A DNA stretch of 18,318 bases from Bacteroidota bacterium (GCA_020631675.1 JAHDGT010000031.1:1-18318), one strand, 5' to 3'; positions 6,482-15,113 are shown, counted from the stretch's first letter. Made by a program: numbers and translations. Notes: generated by a model from the sequence alone, not told the origin.

Positions 6482-8152
6482 ATGCTGAAGCAAAGTTTAT
6501 CCACATTCAAAAAGCGACTCGGACTACTGATCCTCCTAGTCGGTATCACGGTTTCTTCCTTCTCCTTCCGCTATATGTGGGGCAATGAGTTCGAGATCGT
6601 GAAAAACATGGAACTCTACACCAATATTCTCGAAGAGCTAAGTGCTCGTTATGTTGATGAGTTAGATTATCAAAAGCTTACTCGCAGCGGTATAGATGCG
6701 ATGCTGCGCTCTTTAGACCCCTATACCACCTACATCGCCGAAGAGGATATGTCGCAATATCAAATCCAAACCACTGGTAGGTATGGCGGTATTGGTTCAT
6801 TGATCCGTCAGAAAAATGACCATGTGATCATCACGGATCCCTACGAGGGTTTTCCGGCCCAAAAAGCCGATTTAAGAGCCGGAGATAAGATTTTATCCAT
6901 TGACGGCACAGCTACTAAAGGGCTCAGCACTACAGATGTAAGTAGGTTGTTAAAAGGAACCCCTGGTACTGATGTCGACCTTAAAATAGAGCGGGTCGGT
7001 GAGGATAAAACTTTGACTAAAACTTTGACTCGTGAAGAAGTGCAGTTGCAAAGCGTTCCTTACTACGGCATGTTAGATGATAAGACGGGTTATATTTTGC
7101 TGACCAGCTTTACAGACCGTTGTAGCAAAGATGTGGCTGATGCTCTAGTGAATTTAAAAAACAGCCAAAATGCGACTTCCGTCATTTTGGATTTACGTGG
7201 CAACCCTGGCGGTTTATTAGGAGAGGCTGTTGATGTGGCCAACCTTTTCATTGAGCGTGGACAAGAAGTCGTTAGCACGCGCGATCGGGAAAATGCCAAT
7301 ATCAAAAACTACCGAGCCAAGTCCATTCCTGTTGACACTAAGATTCCATTGGCCATTCTAATTGATCGTGGCTCTGCTTCAGCGGCTGAGATCGTATCTG
7401 GTGTGATGCAAGACTTAGATAGAGGTGTAGTAGTGGGTCAGCGCAGCTTTGGCAAGGGCTTGGTGCAAACCACTAAAGATGTGGGCTATGACTCTCGCAT
7501 TAAAGTAACGACCGCTAAATACTATTTGCCAAGTGGCCGATGCATACAGGCAGTAGATTACTCTGGTGGATATAGTGATCAATTGGAGCGTATTCCGGAT
7601 TCGCTTCGTACTAAGTTCTATACCAACAAAGGGCGCATGGTCTATGATGCCGGTGGTGTGGATCCTGATTTAGAGGTAGAAAGTGAGTTATTAGGCAACA
7701 TCAGCAGAGGTATTCTTCGCCAAGACCTGCTTTTTGATTACGCCAACTTATACCGCTCGAAAAACAGCAGCATTCCGAAGCCAAGTGAATTCGAGTTAGA
7801 CCAAGGAGATGTGGATCAATTCATTGCCTATATCAAAGAGAAGGAATTCGATTATGATACCCAGAGTGAGCAGCTGATCAAACAACTCAGAGAAACGGCC
7901 GAAGACGAGCGTTATTTAGAATTGCTCCAATCTGAAATAGATGCTTTAGAAGCACGTATTGATAGTGATAAAGAAAAAGACATAGCACGCTATTCCGATC
8001 AAATAGAAGATATGCTGGAAACAGAGATCGTTAGTCGCTACTACTACCAAAAAGGTGAGATCGAAGAGTCTTTAGAAGAAGACCCTATAGTGAGTGCCGC
8101 GAAAAAACTGGTTCAGAACAGTAGTGAAATGAAGCGTTTACTCAAGCAGTAA
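6482..8152 (+). CDS. S41 carboxyl-terminal processing protease (CtpA/Prc-like), paralogue 1
   Basis: A 556-residue serine protease of the tail-specific family, which cleaves envelope proteins near their C-termini. Residues 12-28 are a signal peptide or membrane anchor. An N-terminal helical region (35-98) is followed by a PDZ domain at 100-172 (YGGIGSLIRQ substrate loop; GDKILSIDG), which binds substrate C-termini. The S41 core at about 195-365 has DLRGNPGG (237-244), catalytic Ser300 in RGSASAAEI, Lys325 in FGKG and Gln329; the 25-residue Ser-Lys spacing matches characterised Ctp enzymes. Residues 420-556 form a charged helical tail longer than in minimal CtpA. It lies 45 bases before a paralogue of the same architecture, so the two are probably cotranscribed and arose by tandem duplication. 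The ATG at 6482 places the signal peptide correctly. Confidence 0.95.
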   Translation: MLKQSLSTFKKRLGLLILLVGITVSSFSFRYMWGNEFEIVKNMELYTNILEELSARYVDELDYQKLTRSGIDAMLRSLDPYTTYIAEEDMSQYQIQTTGRYGGIGSLIRQKNDHVIITDPYEGFPAQKADLRAGDKILSIDGTATKGLSTTDVSRLLKGTPGTDVDLKIERVGEDKTLTKTLTREEVQLQSVPYYGMLDDKTGYILLTSFTDRCSKDVADALVNLKNSQNATSVILDLRGNPGGLLGEAVDVANLFIERGQEVVSTRDRENANIKNYRAKSIPVDTKIPLAILIDRGSASAAEIVSGVMQDLDRGVVVGQRSFGKGLVQTTKDVGYDSRIKVTTAKYYLPSGRCIQAVDYSGGYSDQLERIPDSLRTKFYTNKGRMVYDAGGVDPDLEVESELLGNISRGILRQDLLFDYANLYRSKNSSIPKPSEFELDQGDVDQFIAYIKEKEFDYDTQSEQLIKQLRETAEDERYLELLQSEIDALEARIDSDKEKDIARYSDQIEDMLETEIVSRYYYQKGEIEESLEEDPIVSAAKKLVQNSSEMKRLLKQ

Positions 8153-8197
8153 GCAAAACGTTTTTCTACTCATTTTTTAACGACAAGACAGCATATC

Positions 8198-9880
8198 ATG
8201 TTAAAATCATATAAAGCCTATTTAGTCATCGCCTCCGCACTTATCCTAGGGGGCAGCTCTTTGGCCTTCACCGTCAATGAAGGTGACGGGAGCAAGTATT
8301 TCAGCATCATTAAGAACTTCCAGCTTTTCGAAAAGATCTATAGATCGGTTGGGGACTATTATGTAGATAATGTAGAACCTGCTCAGCTTATGCGAGAGGG
8401 CTTAGATGCCATGCTCAAAGAGCTGGACCCCTATACCAACTACATCTCAGAAGGTCAGATCGAGGGATACCGCATGAACCAAGCAGCCGCCACTGGTGAT
8501 ATTGGCGTAGAACTGATGGAGCACGGCAAAGATATTGTTATCAAAGAGGTCTACGAGGGGCTGCCCGGTCATGAAGGCGGCTTAAAGGCCGGTGATATTC
8601 TAAAAGCCATTAATGGAGATGCGGCAAGTGGGCGTTCATTAGATGATGTGAAGCGTGTACTTCAAGGACAAGCGGGTACTGCGCTTACTTTAAGCATTCA
8701 GCCCGTTGGCAAAAGCAGCACAGAAAAAGTTACCCTTACCCGTGATCTGAAGCAAGCTACTAGCGTACCTCACTACGACTTGGTTACCGAAGACGGTATT
8801 GCCTATGTTAAACTACAAACCTTCATGAAGCCTGGCTGTACTGGCGAGGTGAAGGCTGCCTTAGAAGACATGCAGCAGCGTTTGGACGGTAAGGATGTGA
8901 AAGGGGTGATCTTTGACCTGCGCCAAAATGGGGGTGGTCTTTTGAGAGAATCCATCACAATGGTGAATCTATTTGTTCCTCCCGGAGAGTTAGTAGTAGG
9001 GACGAAAGGACGTACGGAAGAGTGGAACAAAGAATATAAAACACTAGCCGAAGCCTTCATGCCCGATGTTCCATTGACCGTATTAGTGGATGACCGTTCT
9101 GCTTCTGCTTCTGAGATTTTTAGCGGCTCTATGCAGGATCTGGATCGCGGTGTGATCATTGGCCGCCAGAGCTTCGGAAAAGGATTGGTACAGCAGACGC
9201 GTGACATTGGCTTCAACTCTAAGTTGAAATTAACTGTAGCGAAGTACTACTTGAACAGCGGTCGCTGTGTACAAGCGATCGACTATTCTGGCCGCTATAA
9301 AGACGGTATCAGCACTACACCAGATTCTTTACTCACTGCATTCAAAACCACTACTGGCAGAACGGTATATGATGGTAGTGGTGTACGCCCGGATGTTAAG
9401 GTGGACAAAGCAGCTAATAGCAAAGCCATACAAAGCTTGATCGACAATCACCTGATCTTTGATTTCGCGACTCAATATCGCCAGCAAAAAGAAGACATTG
9501 GTGCAGCTAAAGACTTCAGCTTAAGTGATGCGGACTTTGCCGAGTTCACCAAATTCGCCAATAGCAAAGGATTCAGCTTTGAAACAAAAACAGAGGCGGT
9601 TATAGAACGCTTGAGAGCAAGTACCGAAGACGAAAAGTATAAAGATGCAGCGAGCAATCATTTAGATCGTCTAACTGAATTGATCAAAAAGGAAAAAACA
9701 GGCGATTTAGAACGCTATAAGTCAGCCATCACCCGCTTATTAGAGGAAGAGATCGTTAGTCGCTATCACCTCCAAAAAGGAAAAGTGGAAGTGAATATGG
9801 ATAATGACCCGGATATTAATGAAGCGATAGCCGTGATCAACGATTCTGCGCGTTATGCTAAGATTTTGAAGGGGCAGTGA
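8198..9880 (+). CDS. S41 carboxyl-terminal processing protease (CtpA/Prc-like), paralogue 2
   Basis: A 560-residue paralogue of the preceding protein with the same domain order: signal sequence (7-24), helical segment with the shared motif LDPYTNYI (76-83), PDZ at about 98-172 (GDIGVELME; AGDILKAING), S41 core and a charged helical tail ending EEEIVSRYHLQKGK, close to the paralogue's ETEIVSRYYYQKGE. Catalytic residues are Ser303 (SASASEIFSG), Lys328 (FGKG) and Gln332. The oxyanion segment reads DLRQNGGG where paralogue 1 has DLRGNPGG; NGGG also occurs in Prc-type enzymes, so activity is expected. The PDZ substrate loop differs most between the pair, which suggests different substrate preference. 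A terminator shared with the convergent glycosyltransferase gene follows at 9931-9963. Confidence 0.95.
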   Translation: MLKSYKAYLVIASALILGGSSLAFTVNEGDGSKYFSIIKNFQLFEKIYRSVGDYYVDNVEPAQLMREGLDAMLKELDPYTNYISEGQIEGYRMNQAAATGDIGVELMEHGKDIVIKEVYEGLPGHEGGLKAGDILKAINGDAASGRSLDDVKRVLQGQAGTALTLSIQPVGKSSTEKVTLTRDLKQATSVPHYDLVTEDGIAYVKLQTFMKPGCTGEVKAALEDMQQRLDGKDVKGVIFDLRQNGGGLLRESITMVNLFVPPGELVVGTKGRTEEWNKEYKTLAEAFMPDVPLTVLVDDRSASASEIFSGSMQDLDRGVIIGRQSFGKGLVQQTRDIGFNSKLKLTVAKYYLNSGRCVQAIDYSGRYKDGISTTPDSLLTAFKTTTGRTVYDGSGVRPDVKVDKAANSKAIQSLIDNHLIFDFATQYRQQKEDIGAAKDFSLSDADFAEFTKFANSKGFSFETKTEAVIERLRASTEDEKYKDAASNHLDRLTELIKKEKTGDLERYKSAITRLLEEEIVSRYHLQKGKVEVNMDNDPDINEAIAVINDSARYAKILKGQ

Positions 9881-9930
9881 TTTTGAGACTTTGATACGCT
9901 CAAAAAATCTAAATCAATAATCAAAAACCT

Positions 9931-9963
9931 AAAAAGGCGATCTCTTAAAGAGATCGCCTTTTT
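9931..9963. terminator. Bidirectional terminator between convergent genes
   Basis: Perfect 16-base arms (aaaaaggcgatctctt / aagagatcgccttttt) separated by one base. The A-tract and T-tract flanks allow termination from both sides. It lies 50 bases after the protease stop at 9880 and 5 bases after the stop of the minus-strand gene at 9969. Confidence 0.85.
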
Positions 9964-9968
9964 GTTTT

Positions 9969-11975
9969 TTAACTCCTACCCAAATGGTGTTTCCCCTTCC
10001 AGATGATGTCTATATCACTGAAGATGCTGTGGTCTTTAGCGTAGAGCAGGTCTAAGCGATCGGTGGTCGCTTCATCATAAGTCGTAGTTGTATTCAAAGC
10101 ATCCATAGGAGATAGCACGCCTTGTTTGAGTTTAGGCAAGCGTTTTGCCCGCGCCTTTTTACTTTGCTCATGAATGTAACCCACCCATGTTTTTTGCCCG
10201 AACAATACTTGGAAGATATTGCGAACTAAACCGAAGGGCTGCTTGACCACGAAGATCAAAATAGGTAGTAGTACGAGTAACACTAAGGAGGAGATTAAAT
10301 CCAACACTCGCTTGTTACGTTTACTGGAGCTGCGGTGCAGGTTCAGACTCACCTCCATAGTATATAGATCGCCTGCTGTGTTTTTAGAGTTGCTACCAAT
10401 GATGCTACTGCTATCCGTAGGCACGGTCTTGAAAGCACAGCGCCCGTCGATCTGTACCATCCATTCGATGATCTTTTGAATGGGGATGTCTTTGGAGCAG
10501 AAGATCAATTCATCTATTTGATAGATCCTTACGATCTCATCAAGTTGGTCAGGTCTGCCAAGTTGCTTGTTTTTGACGGTTTGGGCTTGTTGGTCACTTA
10601 GTTCCTCCATACCCTCCTCTCCTATTAATACGTAACCGATCAAGTCAATATAGACGCCTGTTTCGTGTAGTAATGCGCGTACGCGCACGGTCTCTTCCGC
10701 ACCACCCACAATGACCACTCGCTTTCGTGCTCTATCATCAACGATGGGGCGTTGATGCTGTAAGATGTTGATCAGCATACGCAACGCACTTACCGCGAAC
10801 ACGCTGTACAACATACCGATCAGGATCATGGCTCTGGAATAGCGCAGGCTATTGGGTAAGAAGCCATAGACCGCACCGATCAAAACCGTACCGATCAATA
10901 TACCCGCAATGGCTCTGGAGATGCGAAAGGGACGGTCATAGCCGCCACTAAAAAACACGCTACTCAGCCAAATGCCGATGTATAAGGGCACATTGAACAA
11001 TAGATAGTTGATGGAGTAAGTGATGCCCTCATCGGCTTTGAAGTGGGTTTCCCAAACGTCTTTGATCAGCCACATGCCGAAGAAGACCAGCAAGGCATCT
11101 AACATAGGGATCAATAGCGAACGGAGTAAATTGGTGAAGACCGCCAAAATAGCCCGCAAGAAAATAGCCAAGCGAATGCCCAACACATACAAGCCCGCAC
11201 CACTGCCCGAAAAATGTTTCTGTGCGAAGATCACCATGGCCTGATAAAAAACCCGTACATAGTTCAGACTCCCTTTCTTGGTGCTTTCCCCTTTATAGTG
11301 GATGATGCGGGCTTCTGGGAAGTAGTAGTTTTTGTAGCCGCCTTCTGTGATTCGGTAAGAGAGGTCAATGTCCTCTCCGTACATGAAGAAAGTTTCATCT
11401 AGTAGTCCTACTTTATCCAGCGTGCTTTTGCGCATGAGCATGAAGGCACCCGACAATACCTCTACCTCATGGGTTTGATCATCGGGTAGATGTCCGAGGT
11501 AGTAGTAGTTGAATCTTTGGGAGCGTGGGAATAATGCCCCTAAACCAGACATTTTACAGAAAGCCACCCAGGGGCTGGGCAAGCCCCGCTTGCTTTCGGG
11601 CAGGAAGGTACCCGTACCATCGAACATGGCGCAGCCGAGACCACCCGCATCTGGATGTTCATCCATAAAGCGGATCACTTGCTTGAAGGTGTCTTCTTCG
11701 ACTATGGTGTCCGGGTTGAGCAGGAGGACATATTCGCCTTTGGCGATGCGCATGGCTTGGTTATTGGCCACGGCAAAACCCGTATTGTCTTTATTGGCGA
11801 TGAGCTGTACCTCTGGAAATTGCTCTTGTACCATGCGCACAGAACCATCGACAGAGTTATTGTCGACTACGATGGTTTCTATGGCTAAGCCTTTGCTGGC
11901 GGTACGCACCGATAGCAGCACTTGTTCTAAAAAGTACTGCACATTGTAATTGACAATGATGACGCTGAGTTTCAT
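9969..11975 (-). CDS. GT2 glycosyltransferase fused to a gutted polyprenyl-phosphate sugar transferase-like module
   Basis: A 668-residue membrane protein. Residues 1-250 are a GT2 (GT-A fold) glycosyltransferase of the rhamnosyltransferase-like group: SVIIVNYN at the start, VDNNSVDGS, NTGFAVANN, nucleotide-sugar motif NPD at 87-89 and a later EDIDLSYR (201-208). Five hydrophobic segments follow (about 263-285, 288-304, 321-341, 353-372, 382-405). Next is a Rossmann-like domain (417-520, RKRVVIVGGAEETVRVRALL), the layout of the N-terminal half of WbaP/CpsE-type sugar transferases. The last part (552-668) keeps that family's edges: KRVLDLISS plus a membrane helix, then NIFQVLFGQKTWVGY, LPKLKQGVLSP and a C-terminal SIFSDIDIIWKG. 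The conserved middle, with the KFRSM and DELPQ segments, is absent. Glycosyl transfer by the GT2 domain is likely; phosphosugar transfer is not. Envelope polysaccharide or glycoprotein glycosylation is inferred. It is a single gene with its own promoter-like element upstream. Confidence 0.85.
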   Translation of the reverse strand: MKLSVIIVNYNVQYFLEQVLLSVRTASKGLAIETIVVDNNSVDGSVRMVQEQFPEVQLIANKDNTGFAVANNQAMRIAKGEYVLLLNPDTIVEEDTFKQVIRFMDEHPDAGGLGCAMFDGTGTFLPESKRGLPSPWVAFCKMSGLGALFPRSQRFNYYYLGHLPDDQTHEVEVLSGAFMLMRKSTLDKVGLLDETFFMYGEDIDLSYRITEGGYKNYYFPEARIIHYKGESTKKGSLNYVRVFYQAMVIFAQKHFSGSGAGLYVLGIRLAIFLRAILAVFTNLLRSLLIPMLDALLVFFGMWLIKDVWETHFKADEGITYSINYLLFNVPLYIGIWLSSVFFSGGYDRPFRISRAIAGILIGTVLIGAVYGFLPNSLRYSRAMILIGMLYSVFAVSALRMLINILQHQRPIVDDRARKRVVIVGGAEETVRVRALLHETGVYIDLIGYVLIGEEGMEELSDQQAQTVKNKQLGRPDQLDEIVRIYQIDELIFCSKDIPIQKIIEWMVQIDGRCAFKTVPTDSSSIIGSNSKNTAGDLYTMEVSLNLHRSSSKRNKRVLDLISSLVLLVLLPILIFVVKQPFGLVRNIFQVLFGQKTWVGYIHEQSKKARAKRLPKLKQGVLSPMDALNTTTTYDEATTDRLDLLYAKDHSIFSDIDIIWKGKHHLGRS

Positions 11976-12008
11976 ATCGGTTTAGCCCTTCGCTATTCTT
12001 CTGGGCAG

Positions 12009-12041
12009 CAAAGGTAGGGGTTTAGCGGTTGATTCGCGCAA
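12009..12041 (-). promoter_or_regulatory. Likely promoter of the GT2 fusion gene
   Basis: On the minus strand, positions 12016-12009 read TACCTTTG, an exact match to the Bacteroidota -7 consensus TAnnTTTG. A TTG (12041-12039) lies 22 bases upstream as a -33 element and belongs to the end of repeat copy C. The predicted transcription start is about 28 bases before the ATG at 11975. Confidence 0.45.
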
Positions 12042-12297
12042 GGGATAGCAGCGGTAATGAGCCTGATGGATGCGCCCTGAGTGGCGGCTTAAAAAGGCGG
12101 CCCAGAGGTAGCCATTTTTAAGCCTGCCACGAAGCAGCAGACAGCAGGTGAATTTTAGCGGATAGCCCGGTGGACGCAGTGAAAGCTTGCGCTTTATTAG
12201 ACTCGAGACAGGAGACCCGAGACGTGAGATTTTCGTGCTGTGTGCCGATATTTTTTCTGCCTGCTAGCGCAGGCTTTTATTGCGGGCATGCGCCCTG
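12036..12297 (-). repeat. Dispersed hairpin repeat, copy C
   Basis: Complete member of the family on the minus strand, occupying most of the 462-base divergent gap between the genes at 11975 and 12438. Read on the minus strand it has the box CAGGGCGCAT and cccgcaataaaa, hairpin 1 (arms 12266-12277 and 12182-12193, aaagcctgcgct against agcgcaagcttt), the link caccgggctatccg, hairpin 2 (arms 12115-12124 and 12086-12095, ggcttaaaaa against tttttaagcc), a second CAGGGCGCAT (12070-12079) and the right end tcccttgcgcg. The hairpin 1 loop (about 72 bases) contains NNGAGAC heptads shared with copy A. Confidence 0.85.
12197..12236. repeat. NNGAGAC heptad tandem in the loop of copy C
   Basis: Successive units tagac, tcgagac, aggagac, ccgagac, gtgaga form a 7-base tandem with variable first two bases. 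The same 40-base block is at 1-40 with three differences, two of which exchange tc and cc between units. Confidence 0.7.
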
Positions 12298-12437
12298 CAT
12301 AAGCTGCTATGGAGTAATCTGATTTTTATGCGATCGGGCGGACATTCGCTCTTACATTTAGCTAGAACTGCCTTACTTTTCCTGAAGATGCTTTCAGGAT
12401 GCCTTATCTTGCGTTTATACATTGAACAATTACGCAT
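12298..12437. other. Leader of the secreted multidomain protein, with a small hairpin
   Basis: The remaining 140 bases before the ATG at 12438 hold one 7-bp stem (tcctgaa/ttcagga, 12380-12399, 6-base loop). Sequences resembling -7 elements occur (tacattta near 12355) but no -33 element is at a suitable distance, so no promoter is called. Confidence 0.3.
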
Positions 12438-14966
12438 ATGCGCACTTTATACCGACTGTTATTTTTGACTTTGGGCTTGTATGCCTGCTCTTTTTGTTTG
12501 TCTTTTCAGGCATCGGCGCAGGGAGATCATCTGAATGTTAGTTTTTTAGGGCAGCTGGATTATGATTTCAAGGTGAATGATATTTGGGGGTATACGGACG
12601 CACAAGATCGGGAGTATGCCATTGTGGGTACGCAGGAAGGAACGGCGATCATAGAGGTGACGGATCCGGAAGAACCGACGGAATTGTTTTTTTTGGCGGG
12701 GGCGGAGACCACTTGGCGGGACATGAAAACTTATGGGGAATTCGCTTTTGTGGTGAACGAGTCTCCTGAGGGAGGTGGTTTGATGAGTTTGGATCTGAGT
12801 GAATTGCCGGATACGGTTTATGCGACTTACTCCGATCTGGGGATCGCGTATACCGATGCGCACAATATTTTTGTTGATGAATTTGGGATCGCTTATTTAT
12901 TCGGGGCGAAGAGTGATAGCATTCCGAATGGTACGTATTTCGTGGACATTGCTACGGACCCGACCAACCCCATCTACTTGGGTTCTTATGAGGAAGAGTA
13001 TGTGCATGATGGTTTTGTGCGTGGTGATACCATGTGGACGAGCGAGATCTATGCGGGCCGTTTCGCGGCTGTTGATGTGAGTGATAAATCTAACCCGATG
13101 GTGATGGGCGGGCATCCTACGCCTTTGGATTTTACGCATGCTTGCTGGCTGAGTGATGATGGCAATAGCATTTTCATTACGGATGAAAAAAGCGGGGCTT
13201 TTATTACGAGTTATGATGTGAGCGACTTAAATGATATTACGGAATCGGATCGCTACCAGCCGCATCCGGGTACGGGGGTGGTATCGCATAATATTTTTGT
13301 ATTGGACAATTATGTGGTGATCTCTCATTATACCGCTGGGGTGCGCATTTTAGATGCGACCTACCCGGACAATATGGTGGAAGTGGGGTATTATGATACA
13401 TCGGCTGATGACGGGGGTGGCTTTACTGGTAATTGGGGCACTTACCCTTATTTGGGATCGGGTAATTTATTGGTGACGGACCGGCAGAATGGCTTGTTCG
13501 TGTTGCAGCCCGACTACCATCCGGCTTGCTATATTGAGGGTACGGTCTATGACGCTTATACGGGTTCCCCCTTGCCCGCCGCCGAAGTGCGGGTGCTGGG
13601 TTTAGCTGCTTTAGCTGAGAGCAGTGATTTTTACGGGGAGTTCGCCACGGGCGCGCCTGACCCGGGTACGTATCAGGTGGTGGCTACTTTAGATGGCTAT
13701 GATCCGGACACGGTGAGCGTGAGCTTCGGAGCAGCGGGTGAATTGGCGGAAATTGAATTGAATTTGTGGCCGGCTTGTGATCCGCCTTTTAACTTAGAGA
13801 TCATCGCACTTAGCGAAACGATCACCAACTTGAGCTGGGAGATCGGGGCGAATACCAGCAGCAATAAATTGTATTTCAGAGTGTTGGGCAGTGCGGGTTG
13901 GAGCTCTATTCCTGTAGGGGGTACGTCTATGACTTTGAGTTCTTTGATCCCCTGCACGGACTATGAATTTTATGTGGAAGGGGATTGTGGACCCTTGGGG
14001 GAAGATGTGAGCGAGATCGTGATTTTTACTACTTCAGCGGCGAATGCGAACTGGACACCGCAAACGGTATACACCTGTGAGGATGGTGCGCAATTCGACT
14101 TCAGTAGCTTGGTGACGGGGGATGATTATGGCAGTTGGTCGGGTAATGGGATCAGCGCAGCGGGCATCTGGGATTTCAGCGGCTTGCCTTTGGGCAGCTA
14201 TACTTTTGATTATACAGTGGATAATGGCATTTGCGTGAATACGCAAACACATAGTATTGAACTAGCAGACTGTGTGGCGGAATTGGCGGTGAGCTTATTC
14301 TTAGAAGGCCCTTACGAGGGCAGCGGCAGCATGGATGATGAGTTGAACATCATGGATCTCTTACCAGAGGATCAGCCTTATGATGATGCGCCTTGGTATC
14401 ATGCGGGTGGTGAAAGCGTGGCCAGTGGCGCTATGCCCGACTTTGTAGTGGATTGGGTGCTGTTAGAGCTACGTGACACGGCGGATACAGCTTATACCGC
14501 AAGCAGGGCAGCACTACTACTGACCGATGGTTCGGTAGTGGATATGGACGGCAGCTCGCCCGTGCAGTTCGAGGGGGCGCACCCGAACAAGCCTTACTAT
14601 GTGATCGCTCGCCACAGAACGCATTTGGATGTGATGAGTGCCGTGCCTGTCTTTTTGAATAATGGGAATGGCAATAGCGATGGCAATGCTAATACGCCTT
14701 TCAACTTCGGCAGCTCTGATGGGCAGGTGCTTGGCGTAGCGCAACTAAAAGATATGGGCGATGGCTTGTACGCCATGCGCGCAGGAGATGTGAACGGGGA
14801 TGGCATTGTTAGCGTAGCTGATTTTAACGACTATCAAGCGGTTTCGGGCACGATCAACCAGTATTTATTGGGCGATATTAATTTGGATCGGGCCGTGACG
14901 GTGAAGGATCTAAATCGATACATCGCCAATAGCAGTTGGATCGGGGTGCCCTGGGTGCAGTATTAA
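12438..14966 (+). CDS. Secreted choice-of-anchor-B (LVIVD-repeat) protein with dockerin-like EF-hand end
   Basis: An 842-residue exported protein. Residues 1-28 are a signal peptide ending QASAQ. Residues 30-360 contain repeated LVIVD-type beta-propeller blades (GTAIIEVTDPEEPTEL, GRFAAVDVSDKSNPMV, AGVRILDATYPDNMVEVG, NGLFVL) with His-containing loops (TDAHNIFVD, DFTHACWLSD, VSHNIFV) typical of choice-of-anchor-B proteins. Residues 363-443 are a carboxypeptidase-regulatory-like beta domain (IEGTVYDAYTGSPLPAAEVRV), 446-525 a fibronectin type III-like domain, 530-610 another beta domain. Residues 665-750 match a C-terminal region common in Saprospira-type secreted proteins (VDWVLLELRD, HRTHLDVMSA). 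The end carries two EF-hand-like loops, DVNGDGIVSVADFNDY (from 784) and DINLDRAVTVKDLNRY (from 813), as in dockerin type I. No Por/T9SS sorting domain follows. Role inferred: extracellular or surface protein binding a ligand or matrix, stabilised by calcium. Substrate unknown. Confidence 0.85.
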   Translation: MRTLYRLLFLTLGLYACSFCLSFQASAQGDHLNVSFLGQLDYDFKVNDIWGYTDAQDREYAIVGTQEGTAIIEVTDPEEPTELFFLAGAETTWRDMKTYGEFAFVVNESPEGGGLMSLDLSELPDTVYATYSDLGIAYTDAHNIFVDEFGIAYLFGAKSDSIPNGTYFVDIATDPTNPIYLGSYEEEYVHDGFVRGDTMWTSEIYAGRFAAVDVSDKSNPMVMGGHPTPLDFTHACWLSDDGNSIFITDEKSGAFITSYDVSDLNDITESDRYQPHPGTGVVSHNIFVLDNYVVISHYTAGVRILDATYPDNMVEVGYYDTSADDGGGFTGNWGTYPYLGSGNLLVTDRQNGLFVLQPDYHPACYIEGTVYDAYTGSPLPAAEVRVLGLAALAESSDFYGEFATGAPDPGTYQVVATLDGYDPDTVSVSFGAAGELAEIELNLWPACDPPFNLEIIALSETITNLSWEIGANTSSNKLYFRVLGSAGWSSIPVGGTSMTLSSLIPCTDYEFYVEGDCGPLGEDVSEIVIFTTSAANANWTPQTVYTCEDGAQFDFSSLVTGDDYGSWSGNGISAAGIWDFSGLPLGSYTFDYTVDNGICVNTQTHSIELADCVAELAVSLFLEGPYEGSGSMDDELNIMDLLPEDQPYDDAPWYHAGGESVASGAMPDFVVDWVLLELRDTADTAYTASRAALLLTDGSVVDMDGSSPVQFEGAHPNKPYYVIARHRTHLDVMSAVPVFLNNGNGNSDGNANTPFNFGSSDGQVLGVAQLKDMGDGLYAMRAGDVNGDGIVSVADFNDYQAVSGTINQYLLGDINLDRAVTVKDLNRYIANSSWIGVPWVQY

Positions 14967-14968
14967 CT

Positions 14969-15005
14969 CAATTTGAAAATTTGACAATGTGCTAATTTGA
15001 AAATG
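14969..15005. repeat. Short direct repeat of aatttgaaaat
   Basis: The motif aatttgaaaat occurs twice with a variant (atttgacaat) between, within 40 bases after the stop of the secreted protein. I recall similar AT-rich direct repeats in intergenic regions of other Bacteroidota, but cannot verify this here. No function is evident; the rest of the gap up to 15113 shows nothing. Confidence 0.4.
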
Positions 15006-15113
15006 ATCTCCAATACATCCATGTAGCGGTGCTGCTTGCCTGCACCAATGCCAAAATTTTGACTATCTGAAATACTCTTTAATAGCACTATATATCAACA
15101 TCATCCACCAAAT

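Noticed and set aside
8933..8956. Loss of activity in the second S41 protease because DLRGNPGG is changed
   Set aside because: The NGGG form is normal in Prc-type tail-specific proteases, and the catalytic Ser, Lys and Gln are in place with correct spacing.
11509..11949. 146-codon open frame opposite the glycosyltransferase gene
   Set aside because: It lies wholly antisense to the conserved GT2 domain and its composition (Ser/Thr/Met-rich) is that of a shadow frame.
12036..12297. CRISPR array or integron cassette as an explanation for the repeat
   Set aside because: There are no regularly spaced identical repeats with unique spacers, no cas or integrase gene, and the conserved boxes do not match the GTTRRRY core site of integrons.
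12438..14966. Horizontal transfer of the secreted protein gene because of its many G-ending codons
   Set aside because: The bias is modest, I could not measure it against the genome, and the domain set is typical of the same phylum.
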